The notes beneath the pieces are model-generated. The model saw only the letters and a list, made by a program, of their open reading frames with translations. It was not told the origin of the DNA and ran no database searches. Positions 35,937 through 43,814 of a DNA stretch of 64,000 nt are shown here, one piece after another (position 1 is the stretch's first letter; the number at the start of each line of letters is the position of its first letter). The stretch covers positions 1,488,001 through 1,552,000 of the forward strand of contig NZ_JAFEMW010000001.1 of the NCBI RefSeq assembly GCF_016892625.1. Direction: 5' to 3'. The DNA is from Brevibacterium sp. RIT 803 (GTDB lineage Bacteria; Actinomycetota; Actinomycetes; Actinomycetales; Brevibacteriaceae). The translations under genes were made by a program, and so were the position numbers.

Positions 35937-36011
35937 CCACGGATTCCGCTCCGCACAGGCTGAGCGCAGCAGCCTCTCGGCGCAGGTTTTCCGAGAACCT
36001 AGACTGTCTGC

Positions 36012-36896
36012 ATGACCGATATTCTTGTCCTGATCGACCCTGCCGCGTCTACCGTCGAGGTCGCCGATCTCGGTGCCCCACAGCTCCCCGTCACGGACCT
36101 GTCGGCCCATCGTGGCGACGGCATCTTCGAGACCGTTCTCGTGCGCATCGACAACGGCGTGACCGTGGTGTCTCGTGAACGCCATTTCACACGATTCTGC
36201 GCATCCGCCTCGGCGCTGGGCCTGCCCGATCCGGACCCGGAGCTGTGGGACTGCGGCCTCGACACCGTGATCGCCGAGGTGCGCGCGGCCGATCCGAGCC
36301 TCACCGAGTTCGGGGTCCGCTACGCGCTTTCACGCGGAACCCAGAACTCAGACGGGAGTCAGAGCCCACGAGGGTGGGCCTTCAACGTTCCCGTCGACGA
36401 GAAGATCACGCGAGCACGCGCGCAGGGCATCTCCGCCATCAGCCTCGATCGCGGTTACGACGCCTATCTGGGAAGCAAGGCACCTTGGCTGCTTATCGGG
36501 GCGAAGACCTTGTCCTATGCGGTCAACCAGGCCGCTGGAAGATATGCGGCGGAGCAGGGCGCAGACGAGGCACTGTTCGTCTCCCACGATGGGGTCGTCC
36601 TCGAGGGACCGACGTCCAACCTCATCATTCGCCGAGGCGACCGCCTCCTCACGCCGAATCCGGAAGCAGGGCTGCTCTCGGGCACGACCCAGCGCCTGAT
36701 CTTCGACCATGCGGGAGAGCTCGGGCTCAGTGCCGAGTATGCGGACTTCGGCCTGAGCGACGTCGTCGAGGCCGATGGCGCTTGGTATGTGTCGTCGATG
36801 CGCACGGCCGTGTCACTCAATCAGGTGGACGGGAACCCGATCCCGCGAGACGAGGACCTGACTGCGGAGCTTCAGAGACTGATCATGGCTGGCTGA
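36012..36896 (+). CDS. pabC: class IV aminotransferase, probable aminodeoxychorismate lyase
   Basis: 294-residue fold type IV PLP enzyme: Schiff-base Lys in LIGAKTLSYAVN, DEALFVS, cofactor Glu in VVLEGPTSNLI, and TPNPEAGLLSGTTQR. These blocks match aminodeoxychorismate lyase-like proteins of actinobacteria; branched-chain or D-amino acid aminotransferases are the alternative. It would release p-aminobenzoate for folate synthesis, though no pabAB lies in the window. TAGACT six bases before ATG and no ribosome site suggest leaderless expression. Confidence 0.72.
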   Translation: MTDILVLIDPAASTVEVADLGAPQLPVTDLSAHRGDGIFETVLVRIDNGVTVVSRERHFTRFCASASALGLPDPDPELWDCGLDTVIAEVRAADPSLTEFGVRYALSRGTQNSDGSQSPRGWAFNVPVDEKITRARAQGISAISLDRGYDAYLGSKAPWLLIGAKTLSYAVNQAAGRYAAEQGADEALFVSHDGVVLEGPTSNLIIRRGDRLLTPNPEAGLLSGTTQRLIFDHAGELGLSAEYADFGLSDVVEADGAWYVSSMRTAVSLNQVDGNPIPRDEDLTAELQRLIMAG

Positions 36897-37185
36897 CGCC
36901 GTCGGCCGAGTCCGCTGCCGACCGCCTCGGTGCGTGCCGGTTCGCTGCGAAACGGCCTGTTTCCAGTCGGCTCGTGTCACGACGGCCGGTCTCGGAACGA
37001 TTCGATGCGGTACGAGGAGATGGCACGACCACCGTCAGGACCAGCGCGAGGATGCACGCCCCGCAACCGGCGAACCACAGGATCCAGAAGATGTCGGCGA
37101 GCAGCGGGAAGAGACCCAGAACGAAACTCAGCGCGCCGAAGGCGAACAGCCCGGTGATGACCGCGACTTTCCATCTGCTGAGCAT
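36883..37185 (-). CDS. small two-span membrane protein, unknown
   Basis: 100 residues with two hydrophobic segments (about 7-26 and 29-52) and a basic Arg/Ser-rich C-terminal half. AGGAG lies five bases before ATG 37185, supporting this start over longer frames. Its last 14 nt overlap the end of the convergent pabC gene. No family recognised. Confidence 0.6.
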   Translation of the reverse strand: MLSRWKVAVITGLFAFGALSFVLGLFPLLADIFWILWFAGCGACILALVLTVVVPSPRTASNRSETGRRDTSRLETGRFAANRHAPRRSAADSADGVSQP

Positions 37186-37382
37186 TCCAGCTCCTCTCGT
37201 GCACTGAAGCTTCAATCTATCGCTCGCAAGCGCGCGCCACATCCCTCGAAAGTATGAAGTTCTGCCTCATGCGTATGAATGGGTCTCCTGCGCTAGTGTG
37301 GTCACGTACGGATTCGCACCCCAGCGACATCTGGGCGGCGGAGCATCGCCGCAGGCACAACGTCTAACGAAAGGACACGAGC

Positions 37383-37682
37383 ATGGGAAAGCTCGCATGG
37401 CAGGTCATCGGCGTCGGAGCGCCCATCGTGGCAGCATTCGCGGCTCGAAAGGCGTTGACCTTCACTTGGGAGAAGGCGACCAAACGACCAGCACCGAACA
37501 ACCCCGTCGATGACGAGATCTCGATGTCCGAGGCTCTGGCCTGGACCATCGTCTCCGGCGTCGGCGTCGCAGTGGCACAGCTCGTCGTGCAGCGCATCGC
37601 CGCCAGCACCGTGCGCAACAGCTTCGGCGACGATGCTCTGCCCAAGAAGTTCCGCAAGCAGATCGAAGAAGGCGTCGACTGA
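37383..37682 (+). CDS. DUF4235 small membrane-associated protein
   Basis: 99 residues: MGKLAWQVIGVGAPIVAAFA then ARKALTFTWEKATKRPAPNNP, then DDEISMSEALAWTIVSGVGVAV. This two-span pattern with the conserved W-x-KxT and NP-x-DDE core is that of DUF4235, common in actinobacteria. Function unknown. GGACACGAGC precedes ATG. Confidence 0.75.
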   Translation: MGKLAWQVIGVGAPIVAAFAARKALTFTWEKATKRPAPNNPVDDEISMSEALAWTIVSGVGVAVAQLVVQRIAASTVRNSFGDDALPKKFRKQIEEGVD

Positions 37683-37695
37683 CCAGTCGGCTCCA

Positions 37696-37745
37696 TTGAA
37701 TAATCAGCATCGCTGACTATTTGAATAATCAGCATTGCTGACTAT
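37696..37745. repeat. 25-bp tandem duplicated hairpin between convergent genes
   Basis: Two adjacent 25-bp units, 37696-37720 and 37721-37745, differ at one base. Each folds into a stem from AATAATCAGC and GCTGACTATT with one wobble pair. Position between the 3' ends of the DUF4235 gene and aroD suggests a duplicated bidirectional terminator. Confidence 0.8.
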
Positions 37746-37778
37746 TCGCCCTGTTGCCAGGTCGGAATCGCTGGCCTT

Positions 37779-38648
37779 TCAGTCGTAGAGCCGGTCGATG
37801 ATCCCGGCCAGATCCGCAACGGCGATCTGGCCGGGTGCCGACGCCTCACCCAGCTGCGCGAACGTCGCGCAGCTTCCGAAATCCGCGCCCATGACCCGAC
37901 TGGTTCTGCCCAACCGACCCATAGAGATTCCGAGCACCGGAATCTCAAGAGTCTCCTCGGCGAGCGCAGTGGCTCGCAGGAGCCCCGCAACATCCGCACG
38001 GGTCACCGGCATCATCGCTATCTTCGCCACATCTGCCCCGGCCGCAGCCATCCTGGTGAATGTGTCTGCCAACGCCTCTGCCGAGTCCGTTCCGGCGAAG
38101 TTGTGGTGCGAGGCCACCACCGACATGCCCTGGTCATGTGCCAAGTCGATGAGTTCTGCCGCACCACGGCGAGCGATTTCGACATCGAGTGCCCACGTGA
38201 CACCCGCAGTCCCACCCATTGCCTCGGAGATCCCGGCCTTGTCAGGCAATCCGGTCACGATTGCTCTGAGGATCTCTGTGTAGACATCTTCGCTGACCTC
38301 GGCATTGCCGCCCTCGAACCCCGTGCGCAGTGTGATGAGCACCGGCAGCCCAGCCGTGCTCGCGTGTACCGCCAAGCCCAGGACCGCCTCGGCGAGTTTC
38401 CGGGGATCAATCGGGACGGCCATGTGCCTGCTCTCGTCCGCGACACAGTCGATCACGGCATCGATGCGCCATTCGACGACGTCGACGACTCCCGTGTTCG
38501 CGATGGCACTGCACTGTCCTAGGATCTCCTCGGGCACGGTTGCCTGGACGGGAACGATGATGGCCGGGCGCCGCGAGTCAGCAGCTGTGGACGAATCGAC
38601 AGCAGCCCGGTGACCTACGGCATCATTGAGGAACGGCAATTGCTTCAT
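37779..38648 (-). CDS. aroD: type I 3-dehydroquinate dehydratase
   Basis: Converts 3-dehydroquinate to 3-dehydroshikimate in the shikimate pathway. The 289-residue protein has the class I features: Glu and Arg in DVVEWRID, TLRTGFEGG, His in VVASHHNF, Schiff-base Lys in ADVAKIAMMP and the substrate Arg in MGRLGRTSR. About 28 N-terminal residues extend beyond the usual fold. TAGGCT lies six bases before ATG inside an inverted repeat (38649-38672). Type I enzymes are less usual in actinobacteria than type II AroQ, so it may have a catabolic role in quinate use. Confidence 0.86.
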   Translation of the reverse strand: MKQLPFLNDAVGHRAAVDSSTAADSRRPAIIVPVQATVPEEILGQCSAIANTGVVDVVEWRIDAVIDCVADESRHMAVPIDPRKLAEAVLGLAVHASTAGLPVLITLRTGFEGGNAEVSEDVYTEILRAIVTGLPDKAGISEAMGGTAGVTWALDVEIARRGAAELIDLAHDQGMSVVASHHNFAGTDSAEALADTFTRMAAAGADVAKIAMMPVTRADVAGLLRATALAEETLEIPVLGISMGRLGRTSRVMGADFGSCATFAQLGEASAPGQIAVADLAGIIDRLYD

Positions 38649-38672
38649 GGCCCAAGCCTAGGTGCTTGGGCC
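38649..38672. promoter_or_regulatory. inverted repeat over the aroD start region
   Basis: GGCCCAAGC (38649-38657) and GCTTGGGCC (38664-38672), nine perfect pairs and a 6-base spacer, abut the aroD ATG and cover its TAGGCT -10. It lies between the divergent aroD and hydrolase genes and could be an operator or an RNA hairpin. Confidence 0.5.
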
Positions 38673-38698
38673 GGCGCACCAGCGAAGAGGAACACCAC

Positions 38699-39499
38699 GT
38701 GGAGACCAGGGACCAGCTCACCATCACCGCTCGAGACGGATTTCCGCTCGCGATCCAGGTCAGCGGCCCACCGGAGGCGCCTGCCCTGCTCCTTCTCCAG
38801 GGGCAGTCGAACTCTCATGAATGGTGGGACGAACTGCGCTCGGACTTCGAACCGCAGTTTCGCACCGTCACCTTCGACTATCGCGGCACCGGCGGCAGCC
38901 GCGGTGCGCTGAGTGAACTCTCGACGGCAAGCTTCGCCGCCGATGCCGCCGTGGTTCTCGACCATGTGGGCATCACCCGCGCTGCCGTCTACGGGACGTC
39001 CATGGGTGGGCGAGTCGCCCAGATGCTGGCTGTGGACTACCCTGAACGCGTCGGCGCGCTGGTTCTGGGGTGCACGACACCCGGAGGGCCGAATTCGGTG
39101 AGACGGCCCCGGGAGGTGGGCCAGAACCTGGCGCGACTGCGCGGTCGTGAACACACCCAGTACCTGTTCTCACTGTTCTACACCCCGAACTGGACCGTGG
39201 CCCCGAGGTACAGCAAACTCCTCGGCGATGACACGATGACTGCCCAGGAGTCCGCGGCACATCTGCGCATCAGTGCCCGTCACAATGCGTGGGAGCGCCT
39301 GCCGGAGATCACTGCACCGACGCTCATCGTCCACGGCGACGACGACCTCATGAACCCCGTCGCCAACGCCCACCTGCTGCATGAGCGCATACCGAACTCC
39401 CGTATCCGCATCTGCCCTGGAGGTCGGCACGGCTTCTTCGAAGAGTTCGCCGAGGTGGTCACTCCGGAGATCATCGGATTCTTCAGCGCCGGCTCTTGA
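38699..39499 (+). CDS. alpha/beta hydrolase
   Basis: 266 residues: QGQSNSHEWWDEL oxyanion region, nucleophile Ser in YGTSMGGRVAQ, Asp in VHGDDDLMNP and His in GGRHGFFEEF, the complete triad of alpha/beta hydrolases. Resembles the 3-oxoadipate enol-lactonase/peroxidase-like esterase group, but the substrate is not decided by sequence. GTG 38699 has AGAGG eight bases upstream; the TTG at 38666 does not. Confidence 0.82.
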   Translation: METRDQLTITARDGFPLAIQVSGPPEAPALLLLQGQSNSHEWWDELRSDFEPQFRTVTFDYRGTGGSRGALSELSTASFAADAAVVLDHVGITRAAVYGTSMGGRVAQMLAVDYPERVGALVLGCTTPGGPNSVRRPREVGQNLARLRGREHTQYLFSLFYTPNWTVAPRYSKLLGDDTMTAQESAAHLRISARHNAWERLPEITAPTLIVHGDDDLMNPVANAHLLHERIPNSRIRICPGGRHGFFEEFAEVVTPEIIGFFSAGS

Positions 39500-39879
39500 A
39501 CAGCTCTTCCTGAAGAGCCCCTGACTCACGGCCCCATCTCCCCGGAGAGCTGACAACCTCGTTCACCATCAAAATTCCGCATTGTGTAACAAATCGGATA
39601 AGGCCATACCTATATGCCTCAAGAGCGGTTTGTAACAATCAAGTAACGCATGAGTTTACATCACCCCAGGTCAGAGCATCCGTCAAGTTCGCCACTCCGT
39701 GTTCTATCGACAAAACTACTACCGAAAATCCTGAACAAAACTACAATAGGGAGTGAGATATCCGTGTGCGGTGAGGCGAGTGAGCGATCGACCCAGTTCG
39801 GATCGACCACCACCGCATCGCAAAACGGGGGTGAAGCCTCTCGTTCTTGCGGAAGTTCAAGAATGTAAGGAGGAATCAC
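39500..39879 (+). promoter_or_regulatory. long AT-richer leader of the betaine importer
   Basis: 380 bases without a gene. GTAAC-N6-GTAAC at 39632-39647 and a weaker GTAAC-N6-GATAA at 39586-39601 are possible activator sites. TACAAT at 39742-39747 is a candidate -10, leaving a transcribed leader of about 125 bases. That leader contains a TTCTTG/CAAGAA hairpin (39844-39865) shortly before the AAGGAGG ribosome site. Confidence 0.45.
39632..39647 (+). promoter_or_regulatory. GTAAC-N6-GTAAC direct repeat (MtrA-like box candidate)
   Basis: Two perfect GTAAC copies 11 bp apart, 233 bp upstream of the betaine ATPase start. In Corynebacterium glutamicum the MtrA response regulator controls osmolyte carriers from a loosely conserved direct repeat, so the placement is suggestive. 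Confidence 0.5.
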
Positions 39880-41193
39880 GTGAGCGTAGTCAAAGCGTCA
39901 AACGTGTACAAGGTCTTCGGCAAGCGCCAGAAGGAAGTCGTCAAGCGTCTTGAAGAAGGTGCAGATCGCGACGACCTCACAAAACTCGGCACAGCAGCGG
40001 TCATCGATGCCAGCTTCGAGGTCGAAGCGGGTGAGATCTTCGTCGTCATGGGCCTTTCCGGTTCCGGCAAGTCCACTCTGATCCGCACACTCAACGGACT
40101 GTGGGCTCCGACCACCGGGTCAGTCGAAGTTCTGGGCACAGACATCGCCAAGATCGATGCGGCGGCTTTGCGCAAGGTACGCAGCGAACACATCTCAATG
40201 GTCTTCCAACACTTTGCGCTGCTCCCGCACCGGACGGTTCGCGACAACGCTTCCTATGCACTTGAGATCCGGGGGACGGAGAAGGCCAAACGCGACGAAG
40301 TCGCGGACCGCTGGCTGAAAGCCGTCGGTCTCGAAGGCTGGGGAGACAAGTACCCCGAGCAGCTCTCCGGCGGCATGCAGCAGCGTGTGGGTCTGGCACG
40401 AGCACTCGCTGCCGAGACCGACATCCTGCTCATGGACGAGGCATTTTCTGCACTGGATCCGCTCATCCGACGCGAGATGCAGGAGCAGCTCGTGGAGCTG
40501 CAGGGCGAGCTCAAGAAGACCATCATCTTCATCACCCACGATCTCAACGAGGCGATGTTCCTCGGTGACCGGATCGCAGTCATGCGCAACGGGCGCATCG
40601 TCCAAGTCGGCACACCAGAAGAGATCCTCACCGATCCCGCCAATGACTACGTCGCACAGTTCGTCCACGACGTCGATCGTGCCCGTGTCCTGACAGCGAG
40701 CAACGTGATGGAAAAGGCACGACAGGTCGTGACCAACCAGAACGGGCCTCGTGTCGCTCTGCGCAACATGCGTGAGAGCAATGCTTCGGCGATCTACGTC
40801 ACCGACCGCCACCGCAAATTCCTCGGTGTCGTCAGCGATCGCGACTGCATCGACCATCTCCGCAATGGCGGAAACACTCTGGACGAGATCATCCAACCAA
40901 TGACGACATCGGCATCACCCGAGGATCTGCTCATCGAGCTGTTCCTCCCATCCTCGGAGACCCCTCTTCCTGTACCAGTGACGAATGACGACGGGCATCT
41001 CGTCGGGGTCGTCCCCCGAGCGACCCTGCTCGCCGCCTTGGGCAACCAGAACGGCGACGGAGAGCAGACCACCCACGATGACGCCAATCTGGAGTGGACT
41101 GCACCAGTGGACACCGGACTCATCGATCAAATCCTCGCCGAGACGGATGATGCGTCAGAAACCGGAGCGGCAAGTGGGAGGGGTGATCTCTAA
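39880..41193 (+). CDS. glycine betaine/quaternary amine ABC importer, ATP-binding subunit
   Basis: 437 residues. Walker A GLSGSGKSTL, Q-loop FQHFALLPHRTV, signature LSGGMQQRVGLARAL, Walker B ILLMDEAFSALDP and the switch His in FITHDLNEA, with the family-typical N-terminal extension before Walker A. C-terminal residues about 285-400 are two CBS motifs, which in OpuA-type importers sense ionic strength or cyclic di-AMP. GTG 39880 follows AAGGAGG by six bases. First gene of a three-gene operon for osmoprotectant uptake. Confidence 0.92.
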   Translation: MSVVKASNVYKVFGKRQKEVVKRLEEGADRDDLTKLGTAAVIDASFEVEAGEIFVVMGLSGSGKSTLIRTLNGLWAPTTGSVEVLGTDIAKIDAAALRKVRSEHISMVFQHFALLPHRTVRDNASYALEIRGTEKAKRDEVADRWLKAVGLEGWGDKYPEQLSGGMQQRVGLARALAAETDILLMDEAFSALDPLIRREMQEQLVELQGELKKTIIFITHDLNEAMFLGDRIAVMRNGRIVQVGTPEEILTDPANDYVAQFVHDVDRARVLTASNVMEKARQVVTNQNGPRVALRNMRESNASAIYVTDRHRKFLGVVSDRDCIDHLRNGGNTLDEIIQPMTTSASPEDLLIELFLPSSETPLPVPVTNDDGHLVGVVPRATLLAALGNQNGDGEQTTHDDANLEWTAPVDTGLIDQILAETDDASETGAASGRGDL

Positions 41194-42092
41194 TGGAGAA
41201 CATCAGAATCCCAGTGGGAATCTGGGTCGACACCGCCTTCGATTGGCTCAAAGACAACGTCGCCTGGTTCTTTGACTTCATCACGTTCCTCTTCACCTTC
41301 CTCATCGATTCACTCACCAATGTGCTGGTCGATCTGCATCCTCTCGTCATCATGATTCTGCTCGCGCTCATCGGCTGGGTTCTGCGTTCCTGGCAGATGG
41401 CGCTGGGGACGCTGATCACGTTGTTCTTCATCGTGACGATGGATCAGTGGGTGCCCTCGATGCAGACACTGGCACTGGTCATCATTGCCGCGGTCATCGC
41501 AGTCATCATCGCAATCCCGGTCGGCATCCTGGCGGCCAGGAACGATACGGCCTCTGCCGTGATCCGCCCCGTGCTCGACTTCATGCAGACAATGCCCGCA
41601 TTCGTCTACCTCATTCCCGCTGTCACCTTCTTCAGCATCGGTGTGGTGCCCGGCCTCGTGTCGACGGTCATCTTCGCCCTGCCTCCAGGTGTGAGATTCA
41701 CCGAACTCGGGATTCGCGGAGTCGACTCGGAGACGGTCGAAGCCGGTCAGTCCTTCGGTGCGACACCGGGGCAGATCCTCAGGGGCGTCCAACTGCCGCT
41801 GGCCACGCCGACGATCATGGCCGGCATCAACCAGGTCATCATGCTTGCTCTTGCCATGGCCGTCATCGCCGGCTTCGTCGGAGCCGACGGCTTGGGCAAG
41901 AACGTCGTCGAAGCGGTCGCCAGCCAGAACCTGCCGCTCGGCGTCGAATCCGGACTCGGTGTGGTCATCATTGCGGTCTACCTCGACAGAGTGACAGCCG
42001 CCTTGGGCACGGCGAAGGACTTTCCCAACTCACTGATCGCTACGTTCCGCAACCGGAGCGCAAAGAAGAAGGCCACTGCTGCACAGGCCTGA
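41193..42092 (+). CDS. glycine betaine-type ABC importer, permease subunit
   Basis: 299 residues with about seven spans; the EAA-type loop is around DSETVEAGQSFGATPGQILRG followed by VQLPLATPTIMAG, as in OpuAB/ProW. The N-terminus places an amphipathic segment before the first span. ATG overlaps the stop of the ATPase gene by one base (TAATG), so translation is coupled. Confidence 0.92.
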   Translation: MENIRIPVGIWVDTAFDWLKDNVAWFFDFITFLFTFLIDSLTNVLVDLHPLVIMILLALIGWVLRSWQMALGTLITLFFIVTMDQWVPSMQTLALVIIAAVIAVIIAIPVGILAARNDTASAVIRPVLDFMQTMPAFVYLIPAVTFFSIGVVPGLVSTVIFALPPGVRFTELGIRGVDSETVEAGQSFGATPGQILRGVQLPLATPTIMAGINQVIMLALAMAVIAGFVGADGLGKNVVEAVASQNLPLGVESGLGVVIIAVYLDRVTAALGTAKDFPNSLIATFRNRSAKKKATAAQA

Positions 42093-42148
42093 CCATCCCC
42101 AGCCGTCACAGACAAGAATTGTCGAATACAAGAGAAAAGGAACATGCA

Positions 42149-43057
42149 ATGAAGAATAGATTCCTCACCACATTCGTCGCCGGAGTCGCGGCTCTCGGCC
42201 TGGCCTTGACCGGCTGCTCGCAGGAAGCCGCTCAGGACGACGGCGGAAGCGGAGACAAGGGCGATATCAAGCTCGGCTATGTCACCGGTTGGACCGATGG
42301 TCAGAGCGTCTCGCTGCTGCTCGAGGACCAGCTCGGAAAGCTCGGCTACAACGTCGAGACCGAAACCTTCAGCGACGCCGCAGTCCTCTACGCCGGCATC
42401 GCCAACGGCGACGTCGACATGTACCCTTCGTCGTGGCCCGAGGTCACGCACAAGCAGTACATCGACAAATACGGCGACGATCTTTCTGATGTCGGCGCAT
42501 ACTACGACAACGCTGTGCTCACCATCGCGGTGCCGAAGTACATGAAGGACATCAACTCGATCGAGGACCTCAAGGGCAAGGGCAAGGACTTCGACGGAAA
42601 GATCATCGGCATCGAGCCCGGCGCCGGTCTGACCGCGGCCACGAAGAAGATGATCCCCGATTACGGCTTGGACAAGGAGTACGAACTCGTCACCTCGTCG
42701 ACCGCAGCCATGCTCACCGAGCTCGGCAATGCCACCGACGCCAAAGAGGACATCGTCGTCACCCTGTGGCGCCCGTTCTGGGCGAATAACGCCTACCCGG
42801 TCAAGGACCTCAAGGATCCGAAGGGCGCGATGGGCGAGGCGGAGAAGCTGCACTTCACCGGCACCAAGTCATTCGCCGAAGATTTCCCTGAGGCCGCTGA
42901 CTACATCGGCAAGATCAAGCTCGATGACAAGCAGTATGGTGACCTCGAGGATCTCGTCGTCAATAAGCACAAGGACGATGGCGAAGCAGCCATTGCCGAA
43001 TGGCTGAAGAGCAACCCAGACGCCTACGAGGGTGAGATCGCCGACGAAGAGAAGTGA
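42149..43057 (+). CDS. glycine betaine-type substrate-binding lipoprotein
   Basis: 302 residues. Lipobox LALTGCSQ with Cys23, then a solute-binding fold of the OpuAC/ProX type: LGYVTGWTDGQSVSLLLEDQL, DVDMYPSSWPEVTHKQYIDKY and VTLWRPFWANNAYPVKDL; the Trp residues in these segments suit the aromatic cage for a quaternary ammonium group. AAAAGGA precedes ATG 42149. Captures betaine or a related osmolyte outside the membrane for the two upstream subunits. Confidence 0.9.
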   Translation: MKNRFLTTFVAGVAALGLALTGCSQEAAQDDGGSGDKGDIKLGYVTGWTDGQSVSLLLEDQLGKLGYNVETETFSDAAVLYAGIANGDVDMYPSSWPEVTHKQYIDKYGDDLSDVGAYYDNAVLTIAVPKYMKDINSIEDLKGKGKDFDGKIIGIEPGAGLTAATKKMIPDYGLDKEYELVTSSTAAMLTELGNATDAKEDIVVTLWRPFWANNAYPVKDLKDPKGAMGEAEKLHFTGTKSFAEDFPEAADYIGKIKLDDKQYGDLEDLVVNKHKDDGEAAIAEWLKSNPDAYEGEIADEEK

Positions 43058-43098
43058 TCCAAGTTCAGGGAATCAGATCATGATGCCTTGAACCCATT

Positions 43099-43142
43099 CG
43101 AAAGACCCTTCGGCTCATTCACAAGAGCCGGAGGGTCTTTCG
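43099..43142 (+). terminator. strong terminator of the betaine importer operon
   Basis: 18-base arms, CGAAAGACCCTTCGGCTC at 43099-43116 and its complement at 43125-43142, pair at 17 positions around an 8-base loop, 41 bases after the stop of the binding protein. The 3' arm contains GGGTCTTT, giving a short T-run. Confidence 0.85.
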
Positions 43143-43238
43143 CAGAATGGTGAACGAACTCAGCGCCGTGCCCCTCAACAGCACCCTATGGCCCGGCCAT
43201 AATAACGCGCTAGATTTGCACCGACAGGGAGGAGATGC

Positions 43239-43808
43239 GTGACGATGAGTTCGTACGAGTTCCATGCCGAGGATGATTCTTCTCAAGCTACGACGGGCAC
43301 TCCCGTCGGCCCCATCACCGTCACCAGCAACGGGCGGTCCATCACCCGAGTCACTTGGCGAGAGCCGGACACAGAATCCGGCCAGGTCGACGACACCGAT
43401 CTGGGCACTGCTGGCCCCGACGCTGACCACACTGACCCTCTCCTCGCCGAAGCACTGCGACAGCTTCGCGACTACTTCGACGGAACCTTGACCACCTTCG
43501 ATCTGCCCCTGGACCTGGGGCAGATCTCGGCGACCGCGCGGACGGTGCTCACCACTCTCGACGAGACTGTTGGGCCCGGCACCACCGTCACCTACGGCGA
43601 GCTTGCCCGGCGCAGCGGGACGGGAATCCCCGCACGGGCAATCGGCAGCATCATGGGCATGAATCCACTCCCGCTGGTCATCGCCTGCCATCGAGTCGTG
43701 GCCAGCGATGGGCTGGGCGGCTACTCCGGCGGTCGTCGCGGCGAGGGGCTGGCCACCAAACGCTGGCTGCTCGAATTCGAGGATGCGCTTCCACCAACAC
43801 TGTTCTGA
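43239..43808 (+). CDS. ogt: methylated-DNA-protein cysteine methyltransferase
   Basis: 189 residues. The suicide cysteine lies in PLVIACHRVVASDG (PCHRV-type motif, here ACHRV), with the helix-turn-helix region TVTYGELARRSGTGIPARAIG and GGYSGG. Repairs O6-alkylguanine by taking the alkyl group. The usual Pro before Cys is replaced by Ala, a tolerated variant in some homologues. GTG 43239 has GGAGGAG four bases upstream; ATG 43245 is less well spaced. Confidence 0.85.
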   Translation: MTMSSYEFHAEDDSSQATTGTPVGPITVTSNGRSITRVTWREPDTESGQVDDTDLGTAGPDADHTDPLLAEALRQLRDYFDGTLTTFDLPLDLGQISATARTVLTTLDETVGPGTTVTYGELARRSGTGIPARAIGSIMGMNPLPLVIACHRVVASDGLGGYSGGRRGEGLATKRWLLEFEDALPPTLF

Positions 43809-43814
43809 ACAGCT

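Noticed and set aside
39742-39879. Possible ydaO-type cyclic di-AMP riboswitch upstream of the betaine importer (CGGGGGTGAAGCC motif)
   Set aside because: Only that one block resembles the riboswitch; the second conserved half and the GGGGGAACC part are absent and too little sequence is left before the ribosome site.
41447-42148. A long open frame reading into the binding-protein gene from inside the permease gene
   Set aside because: It overlaps the permease out of frame, has no ribosome site, and translates to Arg/His-rich sequence typical of GC-rich shadow frames; the lipoprotein signal begins at 42149.
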